Shown here piece after piece: positions 34,357-42,272 of a DNA stretch of 64,000 nucleotides (position 1 is its first letter; each line of letters starts with the position of its first letter). Below the pieces are notes generated by a model. The model saw only the letters and a list, made by a program, of their open reading frames with translations. It had not been told where the DNA came from and searched no databases. The DNA comes from Streptomyces sp. NL15-2K (GTDB taxonomy: Bacteria; Actinomycetota; Actinomycetes; Streptomycetales; Streptomycetaceae): the NCBI RefSeq assembly GCF_030551255.1, contig NZ_CP130630.1, positions 868,001 to 932,000 of the forward strand. Direction: 5' to 3'. The translations under genes were made by a program, and so were the position numbers.

Positions 34357-35517
34357 GTGACCGAGCTCGCTGCGGTGAAGGCCGCTCTCAAGACCCAGGC
34401 AGTCGAGACGCCGTCGTGGGCGTACGGGAACTCGGGCACCCGCTTCAAGGTGTTCGCGCAGGCGGGTGTCCCCCGGAACCCGTGGGAGAAGCTGGCGGAC
34501 GCGGCCAAGGTGCACGAGTTCACCGGCGTGGCCCCGACGGTCGCGCTGCACATCCCGTGGGACAAGGTCGAGGACTACGCGGCGCTGGCGAAGTACGCCG
34601 AGGAACACGGCGTGAAGCTGGGCGCGATCAATTCGAACACGTTCCAGGACGACGACTACAAGCTGGGCAGCATCTGTCACGCGGACGCGGCGGTGCGGCG
34701 CAAGGCGCTGGACCACCTGCTGGAGTGCGTCGACATCATGGACGCCACCGGGTCGCGGGATCTGAAGCTGTGGTTCGCCGACGGCACGAACTATCCCGGG
34801 CAGGACGACATCCGGGAGCGACAGGACCGGCTCGCGGAGGGTCTGGCCGAGGTGTACGAGCGGCTGGGCGACGGGCAGCGGATGCTGCTGGAGTACAAGT
34901 TCTTCGAGCCGGCGTTCTACACGACCGATGTGCCGGACTGGGGCACCGCGTACGCCCACTGCCTCAAGCTCGGTGAGAAGGCGCAGGTCGTGGTGGACAC
35001 GGGGCATCACGCGCCCGGTACCAACATCGAGTTCATCGTGGCGACGCTGCTGCGGGAGGGGAAGCTCGGTGGGTTCGACTTCAACTCGCGGTTCTATGCG
35101 GACGACGACCTGATGGTCGGGGCGGCGGATCCGTTCCAGCTGTTCCGGATCATGTACGAGGTCATCCGCGGCGGTGGTTTCGCCCCTGAGGTCGCGTTCA
35201 TGCTGGATCAGTGCCACAACATCGAGGCGAAGATTCCGGCGATCATCCGGTCGGTGATGAATGTGCAGGAGGCCACGGCCAAGGCTCTGCTGGTTGACCG
35301 GGAGGCGTTGGTTGCGGCACAGCGGTCCGGTGATGTGCTGGAGGCCAATGCCGTGCTGATGGACGCGTACAACACGGATGTGCGGCCGCTGCTCGCCGAG
35401 GTGCGGGAAGAGATGGAGCTGGATGCGGACCCAATTGCGGCGTATCGGCGGTCCGGGTGGGCCGAGAAGATCGTGGCTGAGCGGGTTGGTGGACAGCAGG
35501 CCGGTTGGGGGGCGTGA
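34357..35517 (+). CDS. rhaI: L-rhamnose isomerase
   Basis: A 386-residue TIM-barrel sugar isomerase of the RhaI type found in Rhizobium, Pseudomonas and actinobacteria, distinct from E. coli RhaA. Metal and substrate residues lie in [46 protein letters not shown] and [15 protein letters not shown]. It converts L-rhamnose to L-rhamnulose in the cytoplasm. A GTG start with GAAGGAG 8 nt upstream was chosen; the short in-frame upstream extension runs through the operator and is unlikely. First gene of the rightward rhamnose operon. Confidence 0.92.
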   Translation: MTELAAVKAALKTQAVETPSWAYGNSGTRFKVFAQAGVPRNPWEKLADAAKVHEFTGVAPTVALHIPWDKVEDYAALAKYAEEHGVKLGAINSNTFQDDDYKLGSICHADAAVRRKALDHLLECVDIMDATGSRDLKLWFADGTNYPGQDDIRERQDRLAEGLAEVYERLGDGQRMLLEYKFFEPAFYTTDVPDWGTAYAHCLKLGEKAQVVVDTGHHAPGTNIEFIVATLLREGKLGGFDFNSRFYADDDLMVGAADPFQLFRIMYEVIRGGGFAPEVAFMLDQCHNIEAKIPAIIRSVMNVQEATAKALLVDREALVAAQRSGDVLEANAVLMDAYNTDVRPLLAEVREEMELDADPIAAYRRSGWAEKIVAERVGGQQAGWGA

Positions 35518-35544
35518 GCGTCTGCCGAGATCTGTCGTACGCGG

Positions 35545-35590
35545 ACTGCGGGCCCGTCTGTGGCTGGTCGCGCAGTTCCCCGCGCCCTTG
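35545..35590. repeat. Streptomyces-type interspersed repeat (short form)
   Basis: The segment CGGGCCCGTCTGTGGCTGGT followed by CGCGCAGTTCCCCGCGCCC lies in the 111-bp gap between rhaI and the aldolase gene. It shares its ends with the repeat at 30481-30553 in inverted orientation, lacking the central hairpin. Both copies therefore sit inside rhamnose operons. Confidence 0.6.
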
Positions 35591-35628
35591 AGTTCACTCA
35601 CCCTCTCTCATGTAAGGACTGAAGGTTC

Positions 35629-37668
35629 ATGGCACCCCATCCCGAGGCCGCTGCTCTGCTCGCCCGTTCCCATCGGCTCGGCGCCGACCCCCGCAACACC
35701 AACTACGCCGGCGGCAACGCGTCCGCCAAGGGCACCGACACCGATCCCGTCACCGGTGGTGACGTCGAGTTGATGTGGGTGAAGGGGTCCGGGGGTGACC
35801 TCGGGACGTTGACCGAGGCCGGGCTGGCCGTGTTGCGGCTGGATCGGCTGCGGGCGATGAAGGGGGTGTACCCCGGGGTCGAGCGGGAGGACGAGATGGT
35901 CGCCGCCTTCGACTACTGCCTGCACGGCAAGGGCGGGGCTGCTCCCTCCATCGACACCGCCATGCACGGGCTGGTGGAAGCCGCGCACGTCGATCATCTG
36001 CACCCGGACTCCGGGATCGCGCTGGCCTGCGCGGCCGACGGGGAGAAGCTGACCGCCGAGTGTTTCGGCGACACCGTCGTGTGGGTGCCGTGGCGGCGGC
36101 CCGGTTTTCAGCTGGGGCTGGACATCGCGGCCGTGAAGGAGGCCAACCCGCAGGCGATCGGGTGCGTCCTCGGCGGGCACGGGATCACGGCCTGGGGTGA
36201 CACGTCCGAGGAGTGCGAGCGCAACTCGCTGCACATCATCCGGACGGCGGAGGCGTTCCTCGCCGAGCGGGGCAAGGCGGAGCCCTTCGGGCCGGTCATC
36301 GAGGGATTCGCGGCGCTCGGTGCCGCCGAGCGCCGGGAGCGGGCCGCCGCTCTCGCGCCGGTGATCCGGTCGCTGGCCTCGCAGGACCGCCCGCAGGTCG
36401 GTCACTTCACCGACTCCGAGGTCGTCCTCGACTTCCTCGCCAGTGCCGAGCACCCGCGCCTCGCGGCCCTCGGCACCTCCTGCCCCGACCACTTCCTCCG
36501 TACGAAGGTCAGGCCGCTGGTCCTCGACCTGCCGCCGACGGCCGACCTGGACGAGGCGATCGCGCGCCTGAAGGAGCTGCACGCCGAGTACCGGGAGGAG
36601 TACGCCGCCTACTACCAGCGGCACGCCGAGCCCGACTCCCCCGCGATGCGCGGCGCCGACCCGGCGATCGTGCTCGTGCCGGGCGTGGGCATGTTCTCCT
36701 TCGGCAAGGACAAGCAGACCGCCCGTGTCGCCGGCGAGTTCTATGTCAACGCGATCAACGTGATGCGCGGGGCCGAGGCGGTCTCGACGTACGCGCCGAT
36801 CGAGGAGTCGGAGAAGTTCCGCATCGAGTACTGGGCGCTGGAGGAGGCCAAGCTCCAGCGGATGCCGAAGCCCAAGCCGCTGGCGACGCGCATCGCGCTC
36901 GTCACGGGCGCGGGCAGCGGGATCGGCAGGGCCATCGCGCAGCGGCTGGTCGCCGAGGGCGCGTGTGTCGTGATCGCGGACCTCAACGCCGACAACGCCC
37001 AGGCCGTCGCCGAGGAGCTCGGCGGGCCCGACAAGGCCGTCGCCGTGACCGTCGACGTGACGTCCGAGGAGCAGATCGCCGAGGCCTTCAAGGCGGCGGC
37101 GCTGGCCTTCGGCGGCGTGGACCTGGTGGTCAACAACGCCGGGATCTCCATCTCCAAGCCGCTGCTGGAGACCTCCGCGAAGGACTGGGACCTGCAGCAC
37201 GACATCATGGCGCGCGGCTCCTTCCTCGTCTCGCGCGAGGCGGCCCGGGTGATGATCGCGCAGGGGCTGGGCGGCGACATCGTCTACATCGCCTCTAAGA
37301 ACGCCGTCTTCGCCGGGCCCAACAACATCGCCTACTCGGCGACCAAGGCCGACCAGGCCCATCAGGTGCGGCTGCTGGCCGCCGAGCTGGGTGAGCACGG
37401 CATCCGCGTCAACGGTGTCAACCCGGACGGCGTCGTGCGCGGCTCCGGGATCTTCGCGGGCGGCTGGGGCGCCAAGCGGGCGGCCGTGTACGGCGTGCCC
37501 GAGGAGAAGCTGGGCGAGTTCTACGCCCAGCGGACCATCCTCAAGCGCGAGGTGCTGCCCGACCACGTGGCCAACGCGGTGTTCGCGCTGACCGGCGGAG
37601 AGCTGTCGCACACCACCGGGCTGCACGTCCCGGTCGACGCCGGCGTCGCGGCCGCCTTCCTGCGGTGA
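35629..37668 (+). CDS. rhaE: bifunctional rhamnulose-1-phosphate aldolase/short-chain dehydrogenase
   Basis: A 679-residue two-domain enzyme. Residues 1-400 are a class II aldolase domain, with zinc ligands in HVDHLHPDSG and GGHGITAWG. From about residue 420 an SDR domain follows with TGAGSGIG, NNAGISI, a serine in YIASKN and YSATKA, and it ends in DAGVAAAFLR. In known RhaE proteins the first domain cleaves L-rhamnulose-1-phosphate to DHAP and L-lactaldehyde, and the second oxidises the lactaldehyde to L-lactate. This links the pathway to lutABC downstream. The stop overlaps rhaB by 4 nt. Confidence 0.92.
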   Translation: MAPHPEAAALLARSHRLGADPRNTNYAGGNASAKGTDTDPVTGGDVELMWVKGSGGDLGTLTEAGLAVLRLDRLRAMKGVYPGVEREDEMVAAFDYCLHGKGGAAPSIDTAMHGLVEAAHVDHLHPDSGIALACAADGEKLTAECFGDTVVWVPWRRPGFQLGLDIAAVKEANPQAIGCVLGGHGITAWGDTSEECERNSLHIIRTAEAFLAERGKAEPFGPVIEGFAALGAAERRERAAALAPVIRSLASQDRPQVGHFTDSEVVLDFLASAEHPRLAALGTSCPDHFLRTKVRPLVLDLPPTADLDEAIARLKELHAEYREEYAAYYQRHAEPDSPAMRGADPAIVLVPGVGMFSFGKDKQTARVAGEFYVNAINVMRGAEAVSTYAPIEESEKFRIEYWALEEAKLQRMPKPKPLATRIALVTGAGSGIGRAIAQRLVAEGACVVIADLNADNAQAVAEELGGPDKAVAVTVDVTSEEQIAEAFKAAALAFGGVDLVVNNAGISISKPLLETSAKDWDLQHDIMARGSFLVSREAARVMIAQGLGGDIVYIASKNAVFAGPNNIAYSATKADQAHQVRLLAAELGEHGIRVNGVNPDGVVRGSGIFAGGWGAKRAAVYGVPEEKLGEFYAQRTILKREVLPDHVANAVFALTGGELSHTTGLHVPVDAGVAAAFLR

Positions 37669-39110
37669 CGGCCGTGAAGTCGTACGCCGCGGTCGACCTG
37701 GGCGCCTCCAGCGGGCGTGTCATGGTCGGCCGCGTCGGCCCCGACAGCCTGGAGCTGGCCGAGGCGCACCGCTTCCCCAACCGGCCGGTCCGGGTGCCCG
37801 AGGGGCTGCGCTGGGACGTGCTCTCGCTGTACGGGGGCGTCCTGGAGGGGCTTCGGGCGGCGGGGCACGTCGATTCCGTCGGCATCGACAGCTGGGCCGT
37901 GGACTACGGCCTGCTCGACGCCGACGGGGCGTTGCTCGGCAATCCCGTGCACTACCGGGACGCCCGTACCGAGGGCATCGCGGAGAAGGTGTGGGCGACG
38001 GTGCCAGCCGACGAGCTGTACTCGGCGACCGGGCTGCAGTACGCGCCCTTCAACACGCTGTACCAGCTGGTCGCGGCGCGATCGTCGGCTCAACTGCCGT
38101 ATGCCGAGCGGTTGTTGCTCATCCCGGACCTGCTGACGTACTGGCTCACGGGCGAGCAGGGCACCGAGCTGACCAACGCCTCCACCACCCAGCTGATCGA
38201 CCCCCGCACGCGCACGTGGTCGTCCGACGTCGCCGCTCGGCTCGGCATCGACCTCGGCCTGTTCGCGCCGCTGCGGCAGCCCGGCGATCCGGCGGGCGTG
38301 CTGCGGCCGGAAGTGCTGGAGGAGACCGGGCTGGCCGGGCCGGTTCCGGTGACGACGGTCGGTTCGCACGACACGGCGTCCGCCGTGGCGGCCGTCCCGG
38401 CGGGCGGCGAGCGGTTCGCGTACATCTGCACCGGCACCTGGTCCCTGGCGGGCCTGGAGCTGGACGCGCCGGTGCTGACGGAGGAGAGCCGCCTGGCCAA
38501 CTTCACCAATGAGCTGGGGCTGGACGGCACGGTCCGGTATCTGCGCAACATCATGGGCCTGTGGCTGCTCCAGGAGTGTGTACGGGCCTGGGGGGACCCC
38601 GACTTGGGCGGGCTGCTGCTCGATGCCGCGAAGGTGCCGGCGCTGCGGTCGGTCGTGGACGCGGGCGACGCGGCGTTCCTGGCGCCGGGCCGGATGCCGG
38701 AGCGGATCGCCGAGGCCTGCCGTGCCTCGGGGCAGCCGGTGCCCGAGTCCCCCGCCGAGGTCACGCGCTGCATCCTCGACTCCCTCGCCCTGGCCCACCG
38801 CAGGGCCGTCGAGGACGCGCAGCGTCTGGCCGGCCATCCGGTCGACGTCGTGTACGTCGTCGGGGGCGGCACCCGCAACGCCCTGCTGTGCCAGCTGACG
38901 GCCGACGCCTGCGGGCTGCCGGTCGTCGCGGGCCCGACGGAGGCCGCCGCTCTGGGCAACGTCCTGGTCCAGGCCCGGGCCCACGGACTCGTCGGCGACC
39001 TGGCGGGGATGCGCGGACTGCTCACCCGTACGCAGCCGCTGACCCGGTACGAGCCGCAGGGCGACACGGCCCGGTGGCGCGCGGCGCAGGCGAGGCTCGC
39101 CGTGGGGTGA
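37665..39110 (+). CDS. rhaB: rhamnulokinase
   Basis: A 481-residue FGGY-family carbohydrate kinase. The N-terminal phosphate motif AAVDLGASSGRVMVG, SWAVDYGLLDADG, GSHDTASAV and the C-terminal adenosine motif VYVVGGGTRNALLCQ are all present. It phosphorylates L-rhamnulose at O1 for the aldolase. The GTG start overlaps the aldolase stop (GTGA). It is the last gene before MITE-like element C. Confidence 0.92.
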   Translation: MTAVKSYAAVDLGASSGRVMVGRVGPDSLELAEAHRFPNRPVRVPEGLRWDVLSLYGGVLEGLRAAGHVDSVGIDSWAVDYGLLDADGALLGNPVHYRDARTEGIAEKVWATVPADELYSATGLQYAPFNTLYQLVAARSSAQLPYAERLLLIPDLLTYWLTGEQGTELTNASTTQLIDPRTRTWSSDVAARLGIDLGLFAPLRQPGDPAGVLRPEVLEETGLAGPVPVTTVGSHDTASAVAAVPAGGERFAYICTGTWSLAGLELDAPVLTEESRLANFTNELGLDGTVRYLRNIMGLWLLQECVRAWGDPDLGGLLLDAAKVPALRSVVDAGDAAFLAPGRMPERIAEACRASGQPVPESPAEVTRCILDSLALAHRRAVEDAQRLAGHPVDVVYVVGGGTRNALLCQLTADACGLPVVAGPTEAAALGNVLVQARAHGLVGDLAGMRGLLTRTQPLTRYEPQGDTARWRAAQARLAVG

Positions 39111-39129
39111 CGGGGACTCCCCCGGGCCC

Positions 39130-39310
39130 CTAGGGCCTGTGTCGAAAGTGGCGCCTGCCGGGCGACGCCTGGCACGCACTCTCGCCGCACCGGGCGAAAG
39201 CCCAAGTACGTCCAGTACGAGGGCTTCCGCCCGGCACGCCGAGAGCACGCACCAGACGCCGCCCGGCCCGCCCTTCGGGCGGACGACGCCACTTTCGACA
39301 CAGGCCCTAG
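39130..39310. mobile_element. MITE-like element C (24-bp perfect TIRs, CTAG ends)
   Basis: A 181-bp noncoding segment bounded by perfect 24-bp inverted repeats that begin CTAGGGCCTGTGTCGAAAGT (39130-39153 and 39287-39310). Like element B it has CTAG at both ends. Its interior contains a palindromic core (GAAAGCCCAAGTACGTCC and GAGAGCACGCACC regions) also found in element B. It lies between rhaB and lutA and carries no gene. Confidence 0.85.
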
Positions 39311-39324
39311 GCCCGGACTACGCT
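39295..39324 (+). promoter_or_regulatory. candidate lutABC promoter using the MITE end
   Basis: TCGACA (39295-39300), 5 of 6 matches to a -35 box, lies in the right terminal repeat of element C. An 18-bp spacer later is TACGCT (39319-39324), a common Streptomyces -10 box. A start near 39331 would leave a short leader with ribosome site AGGAG before the lutA ATG. The assignment is by inspection only. Confidence 0.4.
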
Positions 39325-39358
39325 TCACTCATCCGATGATCGACTACTAGGAGCCGCG

Positions 39359-40114
39359 ATGCGTGTCGCCCTGTTCCTGACCTGCGTCAACGACACGCTC
39401 TATCCGGACACCGGGCGCGCCGTGGTGAAACTGCTGACCAGACTGGGCGTCGAGGTCGACTTCCCGATGGCCCAGACCTGCTGCGGACAGGCGCACTACA
39501 ACACCGGATACCGGCATGAGGCGGAACCGCTCGCCCGGCATTTCTCCGATGTCTTCCGGGACTATGAGGCGATCGTGACGCCGTCCGGGTCGTGCGGTGC
39601 GATGGTGCGGGAGTTGTACCCGCGGATGGGTGAGCGAGCCCGGGCCGAAGGACGCGGGGACACCCTCTCCGCCACCTTGGCGCCGGTCGTGCCGAAGACG
39701 TACGAGCTCACGGAGTTCCTGGTGGACGTGCTGGGGGTGACGGACGTCGGGGCGTACTACCCGCACACGGTGACGTACCACCCGACCTGCCACGGGCTGC
39801 GCGGGCTGGGCCTGGGCGAGCGGCCCCGGCGGCTGCTCCAGGCCGTGAAGGGGCTGGAGCTGGTCGAGTTGCCGGGGGCGGACGAGTGCTGCGGCTTCGG
39901 CGGCACCTTCGCCCTGAAGAACTCCGATGTCTCGGCGGCGATGGGCGCCGACAAGGTGCGCAACGCCGAGTCGACCGGTGCGGATGTGCTGTGCGCGGCG
40001 GACAACTCCTGTCTGATGCACATCGGCGGGACGATGACCCGGCTCAGGACGGGCATGCGGCCCGTGCACCTCGCGGAGATCCTGGCGAGCACGGAGGAGG
40101 AACCGGCGGCATGA
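39359..40114 (+). CDS. lutA: L-lactate utilisation protein A, (Fe-S)-binding oxidoreductase
   Basis: A 251-residue protein with two cysteine-rich CCG domains: FPMAQTCCGQAHYNTGYRH (about residues 35-53) and ADECCGFGGTFALKN (about 177-191), with HPTCHGLRGL between. These bind iron-sulfur or related clusters in GlpC/HdrD/LutA proteins. LutABC together oxidise L-lactate to pyruvate at the membrane. AGGAG precedes the ATG, and the stop overlaps lutB by 4 nt. Confidence 0.92.
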   Translation: MRVALFLTCVNDTLYPDTGRAVVKLLTRLGVEVDFPMAQTCCGQAHYNTGYRHEAEPLARHFSDVFRDYEAIVTPSGSCGAMVRELYPRMGERARAEGRGDTLSATLAPVVPKTYELTEFLVDVLGVTDVGAYYPHTVTYHPTCHGLRGLGLGERPRRLLQAVKGLELVELPGADECCGFGGTFALKNSDVSAAMGADKVRNAESTGADVLCAADNSCLMHIGGTMTRLRTGMRPVHLAEILASTEEEPAA

Positions 40115-41598
40115 GCGGCACGTTCGTAGGAATGCCGGCCTTCCCGAAGGCCGCGCACGAGGCGGTCAACAACCCGACCCTGCGCGGCAATCTGCGCCAC
40201 GCCACGCACACGATCCGCGCCAAGCGGGCCAAGGCCGTCGCGGAGGTGTCCGACTGGGCGGAGTTGCGGGAGGCGGGCAAGCGGATCAAGGACCATACGC
40301 TCCGTCATCTCGACCACTACCTGGAGCAGTTGGAGGAGTCGGTCACGGCGGCGGGCGGCACCGTCCACTGGGCCGCCGACGCCGACGAGGCCAACCGGAT
40401 CGTGACCGAACTCGTCCAGCGGACCGGCGAGTCGGAGGTCGTCAAGGTCAAGTCGATGGCCACGCAGGAGATCGGACTCAACGAGGCCCTTCTCGAAGAG
40501 GGAATCCACGCCTACGAGACCGATCTCGCCGAACTGATCGTGCAGTTGGGCAAGGACCGGCCCTCGCACATCCTCGTCCCGGCGATCCACCGCAACCGGG
40601 GCGAGATCCGGGACATCTTCACGCGCGAGATGAGCGAGTGGGGCCGCCCCGCCCCCGAGGGCCTCACCGACACGCCCGCCGAACTCGCCGAGGCCGCCCG
40701 CCTCCACCTGCGCGAGAAGTTCCTGCGCGCCAAGGTCGGCATCTCCGGCGCCAATTTCATGGTCGCCGAGACCGGCACGCTGGTCGTCGTGGAGTCCGAG
40801 GGCAACGGGCGGATGTGCCTCACCCTGCCCGAGACCCTCATCTCGGTCGTCGGTATCGAGAAGATCGTGCCTACCTGGCGGGACCTGGAGGTGTTCCTGC
40901 AGACACTCCCCCGCTCCTCGACGGCCGAGCGCATGAACCCGTACACGTCGACCTGGACGGGTACGACAGACTCCGAGACGGCTGACGGCCCGCAGACCTT
41001 CCACCTGGTCCTGCTCGACAACGGCCGCACCGACACGCTCGCCGACGAGGTCGGCCGCCAGGCCCTGCGCTGCATCCGCTGCTCGGCGTGTCTGAACGTC
41101 TGCCCGGTGTACGAGCGGGCCGGCGGCCACGCGTACGGGTCGGTGTACCCGGGCCCGATCGGCGCCATCCTGAGCCCCCAGCTGCGGGGCACGGGCAGCG
41201 AGATCGACGCCTCCCTGCCGTATGCCTCGTCGCTGTGCGGTGCCTGCTACGAGGTGTGCCCGGTCGCCATCGACATCCCCGAGGTGCTGGTGCATCTGCG
41301 GGAGCGGGTCGTGGAGGGCGGGCCGGTGACGCGCGAGGGCAACAAGGTGGTGCTCAAGCCCGCGAAGGGGCACGCCGCCGAGCGGGCGGCCATGCGCGCG
41401 GCACGCTGGGCGTTCACGCGTCCGGGTGCCCTGCGCACCGGCCAGAGGCTGGCGTCGCGTACCCGACGCCTCCATCCGCGCACGCTTCCCGGCCCCGGCA
41501 GCGCGTGGAGCGGCACGCGGGATCTGCCATCGGTGCCGGCGGAGCCGTTCCGTGACTGGTGGCAGCGCACGAATGGCGGAAAGGACGGAGCGAAGTGA
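40111..41598 (+). CDS. lutB: L-lactate utilisation iron-sulfur protein B
   Basis: A 495-residue protein. The N-terminal 300 residues form a LUD domain (EVVKVKSMATQEIGLNEAL, GISGANFMVAETGTLVVVE). From about residue 320 two 4Fe-4S motifs follow, CIRCSACLNVCPVYERAGGHA and CGACYEVCPVAIDIPEV. This is the LutB/LldF layout. The ATG at 40111 overlaps the lutA stop (ATGA); an earlier in-frame start inside lutA is rejected. Confidence 0.93.
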   Translation: MSGTFVGMPAFPKAAHEAVNNPTLRGNLRHATHTIRAKRAKAVAEVSDWAELREAGKRIKDHTLRHLDHYLEQLEESVTAAGGTVHWAADADEANRIVTELVQRTGESEVVKVKSMATQEIGLNEALLEEGIHAYETDLAELIVQLGKDRPSHILVPAIHRNRGEIRDIFTREMSEWGRPAPEGLTDTPAELAEAARLHLREKFLRAKVGISGANFMVAETGTLVVVESEGNGRMCLTLPETLISVVGIEKIVPTWRDLEVFLQTLPRSSTAERMNPYTSTWTGTTDSETADGPQTFHLVLLDNGRTDTLADEVGRQALRCIRCSACLNVCPVYERAGGHAYGSVYPGPIGAILSPQLRGTGSEIDASLPYASSLCGACYEVCPVAIDIPEVLVHLRERVVEGGPVTREGNKVVLKPAKGHAAERAAMRAARWAFTRPGALRTGQRLASRTRRLHPRTLPGPGSAWSGTRDLPSVPAEPFRDWWQRTNGGKDGAK

Positions 41599-42272
41599 GC
41601 AGCAGGGAGCGGATCCTGGGCCGGGTGCGGCGCGCGCTGGCGGACGTGGAGGACGTACGACAGGACGACATGCCGTACGAGCAGGCGGTTCCCCGCGACT
41701 ACCTGCGCGAGCACGGTGACCGGAGTGTCGAGCAGACGGTGGATCTGCTGGCCGAGAACCTGGCGGACTACCGGGCGATCGTGCACCGCTGCACCGCCGC
41801 CGACCTGCCGGCGACGATCGCCGGGATGCTGGCCGCACGGGGCGCGAAGACGGTGCTCGTCCCGCCGGGCCTGGATCCGGAGTGGCTCGCGGCGGCGGAG
41901 GCCGAGCGGGTCCCCGACCGGGCGGAGAGCACCCCGCACGAGCTGGACCGGGTCGACAGCGTGATCACGGCTTGCGCGGTGGCCGTCGCCGAGACCGGCA
42001 CGATCGTGCTGGACGGTTCGCCCGACCAGGGGCGCCGCCGTATCAGCCTCGTCCCCGACCACCACGTCTGTGTCGTGCGGGTTCCCGAGCAGGTCGTCTC
42101 GTCGGTCCCCCAGGCCCTCGAACGCCTCGACCCGGCCCGCCCGTTGACCTGGATCTCCGGGCCGTCGGCGACCAGCGACATCGAGCTGGACCGGGTCGAG
42201 GGGGTGCACGGTCCGCGCACCCTGGAGGTCGTGCTGGTGGGCGGTCAGGCGAGCGCGGACGTCAGTTCGTAG
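41595..42272 (+). CDS. lutC: L-lactate utilisation protein C (LUD domain)
   Basis: A 225-residue LUD-domain protein, with RERILGRVRRALAD at the N terminus and the family core TACAVAVAETGTIVLDG and RRISLVPDHHVCVV. The GTG start overlaps the lutB stop (GTGA), completing a tightly coupled lutABC unit. Its 3' end overlaps the convergent rhamnosidase gene by 28 bp. In this setting its likely job is to consume the lactate formed from rhamnose. Confidence 0.9.
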   Translation: MSSRERILGRVRRALADVEDVRQDDMPYEQAVPRDYLREHGDRSVEQTVDLLAENLADYRAIVHRCTAADLPATIAGMLAARGAKTVLVPPGLDPEWLAAAEAERVPDRAESTPHELDRVDSVITACAVAVAETGTIVLDGSPDQGRRRISLVPDHHVCVVRVPEQVVSSVPQALERLDPARPLTWISGPSATSDIELDRVEGVHGPRTLEVVLVGGQASADVSS

